Origin: Theristus sp. LFF4_11
Taxonomy: Eukaryota > Nematoda > Chromadorea > Monhysterida > Xyalidae
Direction: 5' to 3'
Assembly (NCBI GenBank): GCA_030248135.1
Contig: JASANC010003128.1
Coordinates: 1 to 64,000 of the forward strand
Length of the DNA: 64,000 bases
The notes beneath the pieces are model-generated. The model saw only the letters and a program-made list of their open reading frames with translations. It was not told the DNA's origin and ran no database searches. Both the position numbers and the translations under genes were made by a program. Shown here piece after piece: positions 11,477 through 25,719 of the stretch (positions are counted from its first letter, which is position 1; each line of letters opens with the position of its first letter).

Positions 11477-13603
11477 ATGGACGCCAATCTGAAGCAGTTC
11501 CAGCTGATCGTCGCCGGAATGATGAGCGAAGAAAACGAACCACGAAATCAGGTCAATCAGTTGTCTCAATCAGTTTTTTGTCAGTTTGATTAACAGTTTC
11601 ACTTTCACGTCTCCCAATCTCAGATGTCTCATGGTTGGCTCAGTTTGATGTTCAGATGTCGCCACCGTAAAAACTAAGCAAGCAAAAAACTAAACTGTTC
11701 TTCAACTGGTGTATATAGTTGGTAAAAAACAGGTTTATAGCCAGGAAAACCCGGTTTTATTTCCCAATTTGTCTCAGCACCCAAAATTTGGTCTTTCTCA
11801 TCAAAAATCACGAATGCAGTCAAAATTAGTAATTTGACTTCGAAGGTGCAAAGAAAGTAAATCTGATGGTTTACAAATCCAGTTTCACTTTCACACAGTT
11901 CTTTTTCAATTTTAGCTAATTAGTAAACACCGCCTCACTTTTGCTATTGATCTATCAAAGTTTGATCTGTTCACATAATAAAACCTGCAAATTGAAACGA
12001 GCGTAAGAAGCAAGAAAATCAGACGCACTAATTATTAATGAAAACATACTGATTCTTCATTTGAAGGCTGAAGCTGCATACGAGCTAATCAGTTTTGCCG
12101 ATCGAGCCCGCCTACTCTGGGAGTTGTACAAGTCTGCTACCGCCGTTGAAATACCCACTGAGGTTTGCTTTGGTGTTCTTTGTTTGTTTGTTGGTGTATC
12201 AATTTATTAATCATTGATCCGTTTATTAAATCAAACATTTCACTCCACCAAGCACCAACCCAAGTGGAATCGGAAATCGGAAAACAACAACAATTTGCTT
12301 TATATTGTTTCAGCAAATCAACATGAGCCTCGTTTTACTGCGACGAATTCTATCGGCGAACTGGGGTGAACTCGCAAAGAATTGGCCCGTCGAACTGCAT
12401 GCGTCTTTTAAGGTTTTTTGTCTTTTCTCGCAAAGAATTGAAAATTGCTTGTTTTTTCACACTTCGTTTTCTTTGTGAATAATTGAATGTGTAATTTTGG
12501 TGTTGATTAGTGAACAGTGAGCGAGAGCAATCATGTTTTTTAGGTTGAATTGTTAGCTGCGGCCAAACAACAGCCAGACAGACTGCTGAAGAAAAGAATC
12601 GCCGACGTGATCGCGGAAGTCGCGCGGAACTCCATCGGTGGGTTTTTGATTTTCGTTTTGTTGTAGCATTTTGCTTTGATTTCGAATCACGCAAAAATCG
12701 TCACAAATTTCACATGAAATTTTAAAACTAAGAACTTTAAAAACTTTTTCTATATGCAATTACGATCACACAGACGACGAAACGGGAACACAGCAATGGG
12801 TGGATGTGCTTCGATTTGTGCACGACGGCGCGTTGTCGCCGAATGAACCGATGAAAGAGATCGCGATGACCGTGTTCGAGTGCGTTGCTTTTGGTTTTTA
12901 GCTTTTTGTTATGGTGTGGTGCCATTCCAGTCTTATTTCTAATCAGACTTCCGGTGCGAGGGTATTATCTCAGAGACATTTCAAACCAAAAACTTGAGGC
13001 GGGCCATTTAAAAATAAGCAAATCAAGTGATTCACTCGATCCGGAGTAAACGAAACGCTTAATGACGAGCTGCGCGCTCCGATGCAACAGCGTCTGAAAG
13101 CCTCTTCCTTCCGTCCTCGTGGTGGTCATTAAAGATCCCGGCTTTTGCCAAATCGGTGCAGCACAAATCTATCCGCTTGATCAACACTCAGATCTTCAGT
13201 GCAAACGATTTCTCCGGTTTTTATGGCATGTTTTGTTGTTTCTCCAGAAGTGTGCCCGGCATTTTCGGCACCGCGCAGGCGCAGTACCTCGCGCAGATCA
13301 AAGACATGCTCAGCACGTGCATGAGGCATCAAGGCGATTCGTCTGTCAGGTTTGCCACTAATTGTGAACGTGCTTTTTTTCGAGTTTGCAGAATTTGTTT
13401 CTAGTCATGGCTAGGGGGCCATTTTAGTTATTTTTGTATGTTTTTCTAGTTTTGTTAGTCTAGGCGCAAACGGTTGACGATTATTGTGCAGCACTGCGAT
13501 TTTATTGATAATAGAATTCTGATAAATCAACTCAGTTCAGCTGTCGAGGTCTACTACACAACACCAGCCTAGGGTTAGGGGCTTTGAAAAAAAAATTTTT
13601 TTT

Positions 13604-13642
<39 letters not shown>

Positions 13643-16600
13643 CAAAAAAAAATTTTTTTTTCTTGGGTTGGCTGTGTTGGGTTGTTGGGGGTGGGTGGTG
13701 GGGGGTGTCGGGGGGGCGGGCGGCGTGGGGGGGCGGGGGGAGGGCTGTGGAGGTTTTCCGGTACACCAGCCAATTTGTGAACAGAAATCAACTGTGAGAA
13801 TCGAAATACTCAGAGAGAGTTCATAGTTTCATAAAAACCCGGCTCAATATTTTCACGTGTCTTTTCATCGTTCCTCTCAGAACAACAGCGGTTCGTGCGT
13901 TCACGGCGTTTGCGTGCGACAACGACGACGACATGCACACGCTGCGCCAGTTCAACGATTTGGTGCCAGTCCTGATTAAGGTCGTACAGCATGTCGTCGC
14001 GACAGGTACGCAGCAAATCGGGTTTTGGGGGAAGTGGGATAGATTCGATGTCCTGAGATATGTAATTCTTTGTTTCCACTGACTCAACACATAGGGACGG
14101 TTTGGTCATTTGGGCAGTTTTGAATTGTCGCGTCAAGCATGAAATTGTCTTATCCATGTGTTGAGTCAGAATAAGAAAATCCGAAAAAAGGTCACACACC
14201 ACCGCTGGCTATACACTGCAATCCAAGATTTGAATCATTTGGCACGCTGATAGGCGCCAATTTATTTCGAAAAGAAAATGGTTTTGAAAAGCGCACTTTT
14301 CAGGAGCCGAAGACGACATTCCATTGCAGTGCCTTGACGATTTAGCAACATCAGTTCCGAAAATGCTTCGTAATAATGTGACCGATATCTGCGAGCTTTG
14401 TTTGAGGGTGAGTTGTTATTATACCGAATCAAGCTGATTTCTGCCATTTCTAAACTATTTTCTGCTACTTTCTGTCATTTTTTGTTAATTTCTAAATGAC
14501 TCGAAATGGCCACATCCATTTCCACTGTTTGAAAACCACACAAATTGCTTGAAACCGCTTGTAAACGTGCGGATTGGTTGTATCAGTCAATCAACGCATA
14601 AAATTCAAATCGAACCGTTTATCTTTCTGCGATCATTTTTACCCCGATGAAAAAACCAAAAATGGGATGAAAATTTCCGCGTTTTCGTTCAAAAACGTCA
14701 GGCGATCGGCAACAAAGAGCTCGAAGACGGCATCCGCCATTCGGCGCTGGAGGTCATGGTCAGCTTGTGCGAGTCGTCGGCGGCGATGATGCGCAAGCGA
14801 TGCTCCAACTATCTCACCTCCATCGGTTTGTCTGGTTTTTGAACTTTAAATTTGGGAGGTTAGAGACAGGTCAAATTTTGAAGTTTAGTGGTGTTCACAA
14901 ATTTTGAAGAAAAAATAGTCCAAAGATTGATTTCTAACCCGATTCAATACACCAGCGTGTGTTGTAAACAGCTTGTAGATGGTCTATGAGCTGTTAAACT
15001 CAAAACTCTCCAGTGTCGTTAAGTTCGGCACGAATTTCGGGTCATGCACGCTGCGCGTTCTTTCACGCCAGATTGGGGGCCAGTTTCACATAAACGCAGT
15101 TCTCCTGTTGTTGTGCGACCCCGCTGAGCGCCTGAATAAGTGCACGAGACGACGACAACGCGTTTCAATCCACCCACATCACGTTGAAGGCTGATGAATC
15201 AATAGTGTGATGTGATATTTCATGATTTCATTTTGGGGCACCACGCTCCGGGTTACTAAGCTTTTAAAAAACTGGCCCAGGTCCAAATCTCATGGACACA
15301 AAATTGTTTGTGTTCTGTGGTATGTCATAAGGATAAGACATGTAAAAAAGCACAAACAACAAAAAAAATGCATTTCCACAACGCGTCGGACAGTTTTTTT
15401 TCTTCAGTGGAACAATGCCTGAATCTGATGTGTGAGATTGAGGACGACCCAGACTGGCATCTGCAAGACGAACTCAACGAGGATGACGACGATGAGTGAG
15501 TTTTTTCAGATTTCGAAAAAAATTTGTGCGCGCACACTGGTTTTTACTTCGAATGGTTTGTGTTTCTCTATCAATTCAGTAGACTTATTCGTCCGGCAGA
15601 AATAAGTTTGCCGTGTTGCAAATCGGGGGCTTCAGCCGGGGCTTGAAGTTATTCTTCGGACGTTTGAAAACAATCAATGTTTCGCAAATGACTTATATTT
15701 GCTATTTGAAAAAAAGCGTTTCAGTTGGGCTGGGGTTGTTCAAAACAACATTTTAGTGCCGTCAAAAGCGTACCGCACTGATAGATAATTTTGCACAGAA
15801 GTTATCAAGATTGGAAACCTTTCAGTGCTGGAAAAAAGCAAGAAAGAGGAACGAAAAATCGCCGCTTTTTGAAAACATACCAAAACCGGTGTCCTTACCA
15901 CCACTAATTAGGGTTGGTGAAAAACCGGTTTTTTATATTGCCAGGAAAATAAACGGTTTCTTTTCCGTTTTAAAACCGTTTTAAAACCATAAAAAACCGA
16001 ATGCTTCCCAGCTCCTAAACTTTCCAGAATTTGGCTTCTTGAACTCAAAATAGGAAATACATCAAAATTAGTGATTTTGAGCAGCGTAAAATGCTGTTTT
16101 TGCATTTCGGGCTGTTTCGGGCATACAACCGACCCAATTTGCTATTTTTGCCACCCAATGCTATCCATTTTTTTGTTTCAAATCAAATCAATTTCGCTTT
16201 TATTGGGTTCCAGGGCAGCCCGTTCAATAAATTGAAAACAAAGACTGGGCAGTGACCGTGTAGGTGTGGGGAGCGGGGGGGACGGTTGCAAGGAGAACGG
16301 ATAGCTGACCCCGATTAGGGGGCGAGATTTGCAGAACTGCAAAGTGAAACCGGTAGCGGATTGCGTTCGAAAAATAACATTTCATCAGTTACCCTTTGCA
16401 ATTCTACAGCATCGTCAGTCAGTCTGCATATGCACTTACCGTATTACCTCTATTAAACCCCCCCCCCAAAATTAAACCCCCCCCCAAAAATAAACCCCCA
16501 CCCCCTTGACAAGTTTCCAAATAATCCCCCCCCCCAAAAAAATAAACCCCCATGGGGGTTTATTAGAAACCTGTTTGAAACACATACCTAGCGAATTCAG

Positions 16601-19600
16601 TGGCTGAATGCAGTGACATTGGTGAAATTGTGCTACCAAAGGCCCCAAAGGGATGAGTTAGTGGTAATTTCATTACAAAAGGCTGTTACAAAAGGAAATC
16701 TCTGTGAAAAGTAGAAGTTTCTGCGACTTCCTTCCTGCCATGGAAGGTATTTTTGCCATTTTGCCCACCCCTAAAAATGGTTTCCAAATAAACCCCCCCC
16801 CCAAAAATAAACCCCCACCCCCAGAAGTCGCTGAAGAAATAAACCCCCATGGGGGTTTATTAGAGGTAATACGGTAGTTTAGCAGTCACCTTGTCTTCAT
16901 CGTATTTCACTTGACCCTTGCCACAAAAGCTTCTGCAAAATGATGCTTTACCAGTTCAGTTCGACACAGTTCACTGCACCGTTTTTTTCCAAACATATAA
17001 TATTACATTTTATTAATCAAACGAAGAATTGTAATTTTTGACCACGAAGTTTGAAAATTTTTAAGGTAAAAAACCGGTTCTTTATTTTTTCAGGAAAAAA
17101 CTGGGAAAAAACCGGTTTTAAAACGGAAAAGAAACCGGTTTTTTTTCCTGTGCCAACCCTACCACTAATTGAGTTGATTGAGATTTCAAATTTATTCAAA
17201 TTGTTATTTTTTTCAATTTTGACTTCTTATTTCCGGTATCAATTTTTTCAATTCACCAACTTCAGTGACGCGACCGTGGGCGAGACGTCGTTGGATCGAA
17301 TGTCAATCGCACTCGGTGGCAAAGTAATCTGGCCGATTGTGCAGAGCAAACTGCAAGTGCTCATGCAGTCAAGTGAGTGTGGTGTCCGAACCCACCATGG
17401 CCAGGAACCGCAAAATGATAAACTGCGTTCAGATGAACGCAGGCTGCGTGTAAAACGCAGTTTTTCGAGCTCCGAGAAAGCAGAGGAAGAGAAAAAATGA
17501 AATGCAAAAAATTATTTTTTTCTTTTGGTTCTCCGACTCAGTGGCCGTGCAGACGTAGAAACGAAACTACAATGTATTTTCATTCTTAAAGCAATTCAAA
17601 ATCAAAATTTGAATTCCCGCGTCAAGCGTTCAACTGCGTTTCTACCTTTTGCGCTCATTGAGTCGCAGAATAACCACAGAAAATTCATGGTACTCTTGGG
17701 AAAAGGTTAATAAAAGTGAACTGAAACTCGATGTCTAATTGTGCAGCGCAATGGCAACACCGACATGCGGGTATCATGGCGTTGTCAGCAATAGGTGAGG
17801 GCTCGAAAAAGACAATGGAACCGGTGATCGAGCATATTGTCGACAACATGATTCCGTTCATGGCCGATCCGGTTCGTACTTTACAGATTTTTCTTTGTTT
17901 TCGGGTCATTTCCTGTGGTTTCTGCTTTTTAGAGCATTTGATCCAATCCTTTTTTCTGTTCGGAGCTCTGGCCAGGCTAGGCCAATTTGTCCGATGCAGC
18001 CAATCAGCGTTCACCTTTAAAAAATAATCACACAATTTCTCCTTGTGTTGTCTTTCTCAGCATCCGCGTGTTCGCTTCGCCGTCTGCAATGCAATCGGGC
18101 AAATGTCGACCGACTTTTCGCCGACGCTGCAGAAGAAATGCCACACGAAGGTAAAGTATAGTGCACTCATGTTTTGTAACAGGTTGCGTTGTAGCACAAA
18201 CAAACGTATGTGCGCCGGGGTTTGTGAATGTGCAAAATTTTTTAGCGTGACACTATTTATTGAATTAATTAAAATTGGATAAATGATTTATGTCGTTTTT
18301 TGCGGCTGCAACTTTTGCTTGCTTACGACGACTCTCGATTTTTTCCAAATCCCCGACACCGACACGCTATTCGCACCGCGTCAGCCGAGAAAACGGAGAT
18401 TGCTGAAGTGTTTCTTTTCACTGGTTCCCATTTCCCCTTTATCGCCATCACTCCAAATCCATTCTCACTCACTCAAGATCGTGCCCGGTCTCCTGACCAT
18501 TCTGGACGACCTGACGAACGCGCGTGTGGCCGCGCACGCCGGTGCGGCGTTGGTCAACTTCAGCGAGGAGTGTCCGAAGCACATTCTCGTCGCGTATCTC
18601 GATTGTCTGATGGACAAACTGCAGTCGGTGCTGCAGTTGACGTTCAAACAGGTTGAGCGGCCCTGTTGTTGTTGTGGTTTTGCGGCTGTAACTTGTAAGC
18701 TTATTATTAGCTCGGGAGCTACATGGCATGCCAGTCGCTATGGCTGCTTTTCCGGCGAGCTCCGCGCAAAATGATACGCGTTTAGGCGCTGTGTAAGGCG
18801 GATGCCAGGGAGCACACCTGTCGGGTTACCAAGGAGCTCATTTTCCGACGGAGGCCCGCTCCTCTTCGTGTCCCTGTTACTAGCAACTAGTCCAGGTTTC
18901 AAATTTCACTTCAATTTCCGTCTGTTTTTTTCATTCATTCAGCTGCTCGAAGGTGGTGGCAAAAAGCTCGTCCTGGAGCAAGTGATCACAACGATCGCCT
19001 CAGTCGCCGACACCGCTGAAGAGCAGTTCATCAAATACTATGACAAGTGAGCATGGCGTCTTTGGATAAAGGACTTGCTTTCATCATTATTTGATTGCTC
19101 GTGGTGTGAGCTTATGACCGCCACACAATGCCGGCTTAAAAGCGACCGTGTCACCATCATTTGGTTCTTTTGTCGCCTCTGTTGTACCATGCGCCCTCTT
19201 CGCTGACTGTGCGAATGAACCGCAGAACGACTTCCTGCAACTCGCGGTGTCTGTCCGCCGGACTCGGTTTAATTTTGACTTGACGATTGATAACATATTT
19301 GATATGATCGATACTGATAATTTCCGACTGTTTGTGGAGTGAAATGCAACTTTTGCTCCCATTGCGTGATATGCTGATCAAGCTTGATGTGCCAATCTCA
19401 TCGCAGTATCATGCCGTGTCTGAAGTACATGCTCGCGAACGCGACCTCCGTCGAGCTGAGACTGTTGCGCGGCAAAACCATCGAGTGCATGTCCTTGGTG
19501 GGACTGGCCGTCGGCGCCCAACGGGTAAGGGGGATGGTTTTGGGTATATTCGATTAAACCTGTCACTTTTTAACAGTGTAGAGAGAGCGCGAAAAAATTC

Positions 19601-22600
19601 CAACGGAAGATCACGGGGGTTCGCAGGGACTCAAGCACTGTTTTGTGCAACGCACTTCATTTTTTGAAGACATGTCTCACTAATACTGTGTGTTTGTTAA
19701 ATTTGTAACTTTTTTCACATAATACTTCGTGAAAGAAGATAGAACGGGATCGGAGCGAAAAGAAGACCTATCGATATTTAGTAACAAACGAGGGGTTTCA
19801 GTTCAGCCAAACCAGATACCTCCGTTCTTTCTGAATTTCAAATAGTTTTGTTCGTATGCTCTGTAATTTGAAAAAGGTCACAAGTTTGAACAAATATACT
19901 TTTACACAGCGTGCCCTCGCTTCGCACTTGTCACTCTATTTCAATTCACGTCTCCACCCGTGTGTTTCAGTTCTTACCGGACGCCAATGAGATCATGAAC
20001 GAGCTGCTGAAGTCGCAGCAAGATTTCGGCGACATGCAGGCCGATGACCCGCAGGTCGGCGTTCGCATTGCGATTTCTTTTCTGAAGTTTCTCCGAGACG
20101 AGACGAGACGAGATATAGACAAAGAACCCACGAGACGAGACACAACTCATAGTGGTAGCCCTTAAATTTTTCTTCAAATGATGTCCAATCAATCAGTACA
20201 TGTACATTTGCTTCCGGAGAGTTGTCCGTCCACAGTTTCTATTCAGTGTTGGTTTTTTAGACAATAATCAACGTCCCACTAACTTACAGGTCAGCTACAT
20301 GATCTCCGCATGGGCCCGCATTTGCAAACTGATGGGCGCCCAATTCGGCCCGTACCTGCCGACCGTCATGCCGGCCGTGATGCGGGTCGCTGAGTATAAA
20401 CCGGATGTGACCGTTTGTGACGGTAAAATGCTGCTAGTTTGACTCTGAACACTTTGTAAACACTGTCACAATTGCAAATGGTGCGCATTTGTACCTCCGA
20501 GTGTGTGTTTCATTAGTGACTGGTGTGACATTACTTTGACTTTTTACATAACAGAGTGCATCGTCTTCAATTATTGTGCATTTAATCACGGTTTCAGAAG
20601 TTTCCTGTTGACCAATGTTTTGTTCAACGTTATTTCAGAAGAAGACACTGGCGAAGACAATGAGAAGGAGTGGGAATTTGTGAAACTCGGCGACAAGGTG
20701 AGACGCGACGCGCGGCTTGTGAAAACAGTTTTAACCTTCGCAAATATTCACTTTGTGCAACCAAAAAATGTATGAATCTGGCCCACTGTTGTTGTTGTTT
20801 TTGTTGGGGCGATGTTTTTAGCCAAAAGCATCATTAGCGCAAAAAGCAGCCAATAGACGAGTTGCGCTTTATTTGGTGACTTCACAGGCCAGTTCACAGT
20901 CGCAGCTTACCCACTCGTTGTCATTTTGAACTTTTAATTGTTGTTTTCAACCGAACATGTTCATGTCAAGAACCCGAAGAGAAGAACAACAATGCAACAT
21001 TTTTCTTGACGACAAAGATTTTTTTCCCATTCCGTAAAAAAATTTCTAATTATCTTACCGATACTCAATACGCACATGGATAGGTAAACATTTTCATGCA
21101 TGACGCGTGAATTCAAAATTGGTAAAGTGATCCGAGTCCCCGAAATAGGTCACTTGGGTATACTGAATTGCCACACGAAGCTTGAAAGTGTCTTTCGACG
21201 TCTGCAAACGCATTGAGTCGCAGCAGCCCCCAAAAACGCCACTAGTTCATCGTTCACTGATGCTCGGTTCTGCTGCAAACAGCAAGCATTCGGCATCCGC
21301 ACGGCCGGCATGGACGACAAGGCGACTGCATGCGACATGCTCGTGTGCTACGCGCGTGAGCTCGGCGTCGCGTTCGTCGACTACGCGCTGCCGGTGATGC
21401 AGCTGATGCTGCCGCTGCTCAAGTTCTACTTCCACGACGGCGTCCGCATTGCCGCCGGCGAGGCCATGTCGTATCTGTTGGCGGTCGGGCGGCGCCGGGC
21501 GGGGTTCTTTTCTTGTATTGCGCCTCATTCATGAAACTGGAAACGCTCGCGTCACTTCACGCGGCGTCAGCTCGCCACGCATTCATGGAGCTAAGACATT
21601 GCAGCTTCACGTGCTAATGTGACACCTGCGCGTCAGCGCGCGCGAGTGCATGAATGGGCCTTTAATGTTTCAAGCAGCATTCATGAAACGGCATTCGTTT
21701 TGGAACTCAAATTTCGCATTTGGCCGCATTCGTCTGTTTTTATAAAAAAAAACATTCCAGGCGGCCGCACCGAAAGGCGCTGAATTCGTCGCGAACATGT
21801 GGAACGAAATCTTCCCGGCGATGTGCCAGGCGATCGAGACGGAGCCAGACAACGAAGTCAAGGGCGAACACCTGCACTCGTTGTCGGCGGTGAGGCGTTG
21901 CGCGTCTGAATCTGAGCTACTTTTTGTGCATTGGCTCCAGTGGAATAGTCGAGGCGCTGATTGGTTGAGTGAGTGTGATACAGCGAATTTCAAGTCAACA
22001 TTATGCAGTCTATTTCGATCTCATGTGCAGTTAGCTGATTGGTGGCACCACCACGTGATCCAGGCATTACTGTGGATGCGGAGTCAATCTGATATGCACA
22101 GCAATGTACGCATCACGTGTGTACCAACCAACCAATCAGCTAATTACATACGATATGCAAATAGACTGTACATCGCGGCATATCTGACTTCATAACCACC
22201 GACAAAAAAGGTTGTTGTTGCGATGCAGTTGATTGATCCTGTCCATTTTTCCTCTCATTTGACCACCGAGACCGATAGTGTTTTTTTCTTAAACAGCCCA
22301 AATTTCAGTGTATCGACGTTCTCGGAGCGGGTGCAGTGGACGCGGAGCGCATGACCATAATAACAACACTGATGAAAGAACTACTACAGCAACATTTCAA
22401 GACCTGTGAACAGCACAATGGTTAGTATATAAGCCGATTGCTGTTTCGTTTTGTCAAACATTCATACAAAACAAGACAGTCATACGATACGCCGATACAC
22501 ACAGAGCAAGTGTTGAAGCATTCATGTTGTATAGACAGCAAAAGCAAGCCAGTGCAGCACCATTCGTGTTGAAGCCACGGTAGGATGGCCTCTGCAAGGG

Positions 22601-25600
22601 GGCGTGCTTCAACTTGAATGTGAATCAGTGAGTAAACTGAACACCACGCACTGAAGTGAAGGATTGGGATAGGATGCCTGTGTTTTTCTACTTGGACGTC
22701 AAGTAAAGGACATAAACAGATCAACATTAGTGGGCCTTCACCTCGATGCTGTTGTTGTCCTGACATCTGAAGCCTATTTTATGTTTCTTCAGAATCGCGA
22801 CAGGACGACGACCATGACGAGGAGCAGGAGAACGAGGTGCAGGAGAAAATCGAGGCCGATACTGAGGTATTGCATTGGAAATGACGTTGATTGGCTGCTT
22901 TATGCCGGTGAAACCAATCATGTCTGCTTGGTTGTTTCTTGTGAGACGTTTCTTGATCTCTTTGTGTAATTTGAGTTGAATACAAGGAAAAAAGCTGCTC
23001 ACAAAACGACAAATCGTGTTTTTTTGTTTTTCCAATTTTCAGCAGGTCATCGGCAGAGCATCTGACATCTGGCATTCGTTGTTTCAAACGCATGGCGAGG
23101 CCGTGATGCCGCACTTTGAGATAGTTCGTTCTGTTTTGTTTTTTCGACTGCAGTGCATGACGTTTTGTACGAGACGAGTTCAGAGTATTTTCAGCGTGTC
23201 GGATTGGTTCAACATTTCACAGATTTCTTTTTCTTTCGCGTAAAGCAATCAGCCAAACTGCAACTGCCGTCTGCTGCGCTTGTGCATGCTTCAGAGCACA
23301 TGGCGTCAAGTTCAAAAAAAATTGGCTACAGTTTGCCGATTCTCAACAGTGATCTTGTGTCAACAGGACGGCATTTGGCAAATGTCAGCACAGAGTGGCG
23401 GGGCGGATCAGAGCTCTCAAGCCGGGCTTTTTCTGTTTTCTGCAGGTGTTGCCCGACTTGCTGTTGTTGTTGGAGCCGCACCGCTCTGCCACCGAACGGC
23501 AATGGGCGTTGTGCATATTCGACGACGTCATTGAATACGGTGGCGCGGTGGGTTTTCCGACAGTCTTTGGGTTTTCGTTGTTGTATATCAACATTTTTCC
23601 AGCGTTATCATCAAACAGCAAGTTAGACACCACACATAGAGGATTTCAGTGTCGCAGTAATCATACACTCGCTTTAAAACTCGATGATGGTTACTATACA
23701 ATCGTTTTTATGTCTCTTTCACAATCCAAATAAAAGAATCGTTTCGAAATAATTTTGAAAGCGGTTGCAAAACAAATAACCTCTCGTCCTCCGATGGAAA
23801 CAAGCAGCTGTAAACAATACAATCTCCCATTGCTCCATTCACCATTTCCCCCAGCAGCACGCCCTGAAGTTCCAGCAGATGATCGTGCCGCCGATGATGC
23901 AATCGCTGGAGCACCCAGCGCCCGAGGTGAGGCAGGCGGCCGCCTACGGGCTCGGTGTGATGGCGTTGGTTGGCGAGAACGCCTATGCACAGATATGCGC
24001 ACGTGAGTGGGGGATGCTTGCGATGCGTCCGCGGTTGCGTTGAGGGACAGCTCGATGAAATGTGAAAAGTGTCCGAAAATTGAAACGTATCTGAAACGTG
24101 AAACATATGTCCGAAAGGTTATGAAAGTGTCCGAAAAGTAAAAAGTGTCTGAACAGCAGAACTGAATAGTAGAAAAAAAATTCTGAAGAGTGAAGCGTTT
24201 TACGCAAGGCTGCTCCAAAAATTTGATTGTCACAGAACTTTCACAACCGAATTGACAGGCGAAATTTTGTGACGGATGAGATGGTTGGCAGTAGTACCAG
24301 TCTGATGTGAATGTTCGGTCAATCAACAAATCAATGACGTTGGCTGCAACGAAAACACAGAATCTGTTAGCAGTCTTGCTGAGTAGCGCTGAGCAGATTA
24401 CGTTTTAGGCCAGAGAAGCAGTCTGATTTTTTTCGGTTCATTCAGAAAACGTTTCTTTCAGAAGCGATTCCGCCGCTAGTCAATCTGATCGAGTCGCCAA
24501 ACGCTCGCGAAACGCAGGACGCCTGCTCCGCGACGGACAACGCCGTCTCAGCGGTCGCGAAAATCCTGAAATACAACAGCAGCATGATTGACGTCGCACA
24601 GGTTCGTGGAGGGTTGGCTGGTTGGTACGGTGTTATTGCCTGGTTGAGGACCGTTCATACTGAAGTATGCCGTTGTAGGCTATAAGGTGCAATAACACAA
24701 AGACGTGAAGTGCCGTATGCGCATATGTCAGTATTTACTGAGATGAGAACTGGCCTTTGTGGCATCGTTTCGATCCGACATGTTTGGATAAATCCACCTT
24801 TTCGCAGGTTGTGATTGTGATTAAGATCAGGCGTGTTTATTTAGTCTTTTAGCTTGTTTTCTTGATTTCTTGAGGCCCAAACCTGTGTTTTCAATTTAAA
24901 CCTTTAATCTTTTCCATTCTATTTTGCAGGTGATCCCACGGTTTCTCCAATGGCTGCCGGTCTCTGAGGACAAAGAAGAGTCAGCGCACATCTACGGCTA
25001 TTTGGCTGATTTGATTGAAAGGTTGGGATGGTGTATTGTTGTTTAATACAGAGAAACACTTTTTTTAATTATTTTCATTTTTTCCGCTTAATTGAAAAAA
25101 TAAAACAAAAGCCACATTCATCTTTTTTGGCTAAGTCAAAAAAATTGAAAGCGCTATTTGAACTCGGGGCTTTGACATTTTTCCAGCAACAATCCGCTTG
25201 TCCTCGGCGATAACAATGCGAATTTACCGAAGCTTCTCGCGATCATTGCGGACGCATTTCGACTGGACGTCTTTGACGAGACAGGCGTGCACTGTCAACA
25301 GCGGCTGAAGACAATCGCGCAGCAGTTGCAGGTTCGTTTGAATTTGGTTTTTTTAGAGCTCCCCCCCCTTAGTTCACTGATTTCGCAGACCTGGGAAGTA
25401 CCGAACTGCTGGTGGGTTTTCGGGGAAATGGTCGGCTTACCATTTGGTGAGCCATTGCCCTCCTCGCCACGAAGCCTCGTAAGCCCCGCCTCCTTTGCTG
25501 CGAGACGCCAATGATTGGGTCTGATGGGATTTTGAATTTTGTGAAGTTTTTTTGGTGAAAACGTATATGATTTTACCATTTTAGTGAAGAGCTCTTCGGG

Positions 25601-25719
25601 GTCGGACACCTAAAATTTCACGTTTTCGTTTCCAGTTGAACGTTGATCTGTTCCAAGCGTGCCTCAGTCAGTTGAGCGAGGAGCAAGTGTACGCGCTGCA
25701 AACTGCGTTGGCAAATTGA
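11477..25719 (+). CDS. IPO5: Importin-5 (karyopherin beta-3), HEAT-repeat nuclear import receptor
   Basis: Thirty exons join without phase conflict into 1107 residues, close to the roughly 1100 of animal IPO5. The first exon is 11477-11551, the longest is 21283-21483, and the last is 25636-25719 with its TGA stop. Family landmarks are present in order: [20 protein letters not shown], an acidic loop (EDDPDW then DDDDE), [105 protein letters not shown] and [18 protein letters not shown]5 carries ribosomal proteins, core histones and other cargo into the nucleus and releases them on Ran-GTP. The donor after 21483 (GTCGGG) is weak, and the exon start near 22297 could instead be 22309. Introns hold transposons. 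Identification is very secure. Confidence 0.97.
13570..13760. repeat. Homopolymer A/T tract with G-rich flank in importin-5 intron
   Basis: After TAGGGTTAGGGGC comes a palindromic run of A then T about 65 nt long, followed by about 90 nt of nearly pure G/T. It may be the remnant of a TAGGG-ended element, but no second terminus was found. Confidence 0.55.
15909..17161. mobile_element. hAT-like non-autonomous element B with nested insertion
   Basis: Termini TAGGGTTGG and CCAACCCTA are flanked by the exact 8-bp duplication CCACTAAT (15901-15908 and 17162-17169). The subterminal arms contain repeated AAACCGGTTTT words. There is no transposase ORF. It sits in an importin-5 intron and contains a TA-target MITE at 16440-16874. 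Its terminal sequence resembles but differs from copies A and C, so it is a second hAT-type family. Confidence 0.88.
16440..16874. mobile_element. TA-target MITE (CCGTATTACC family), copy 1
   Basis: Termini CCGTATTACCTC and GAGGTAATACGG are flanked by TA on both sides. Internal arms are runs of C with ATTAAAC/ATAAAC words; the right half carries the matching inverted words. Three other copies occur at 41941, 60071 and 61538. It is nested in hAT-like element B. Confidence 0.9.
24055..24165 (+). repeat. Imperfect short tandem repeat in importin-5 intron
   Basis: Words of the form GTGTCCGAAAA/GTATCTGAAACG recur about six times with spacing near 15-20 nt. No coding role is apparent. Confidence 0.5.
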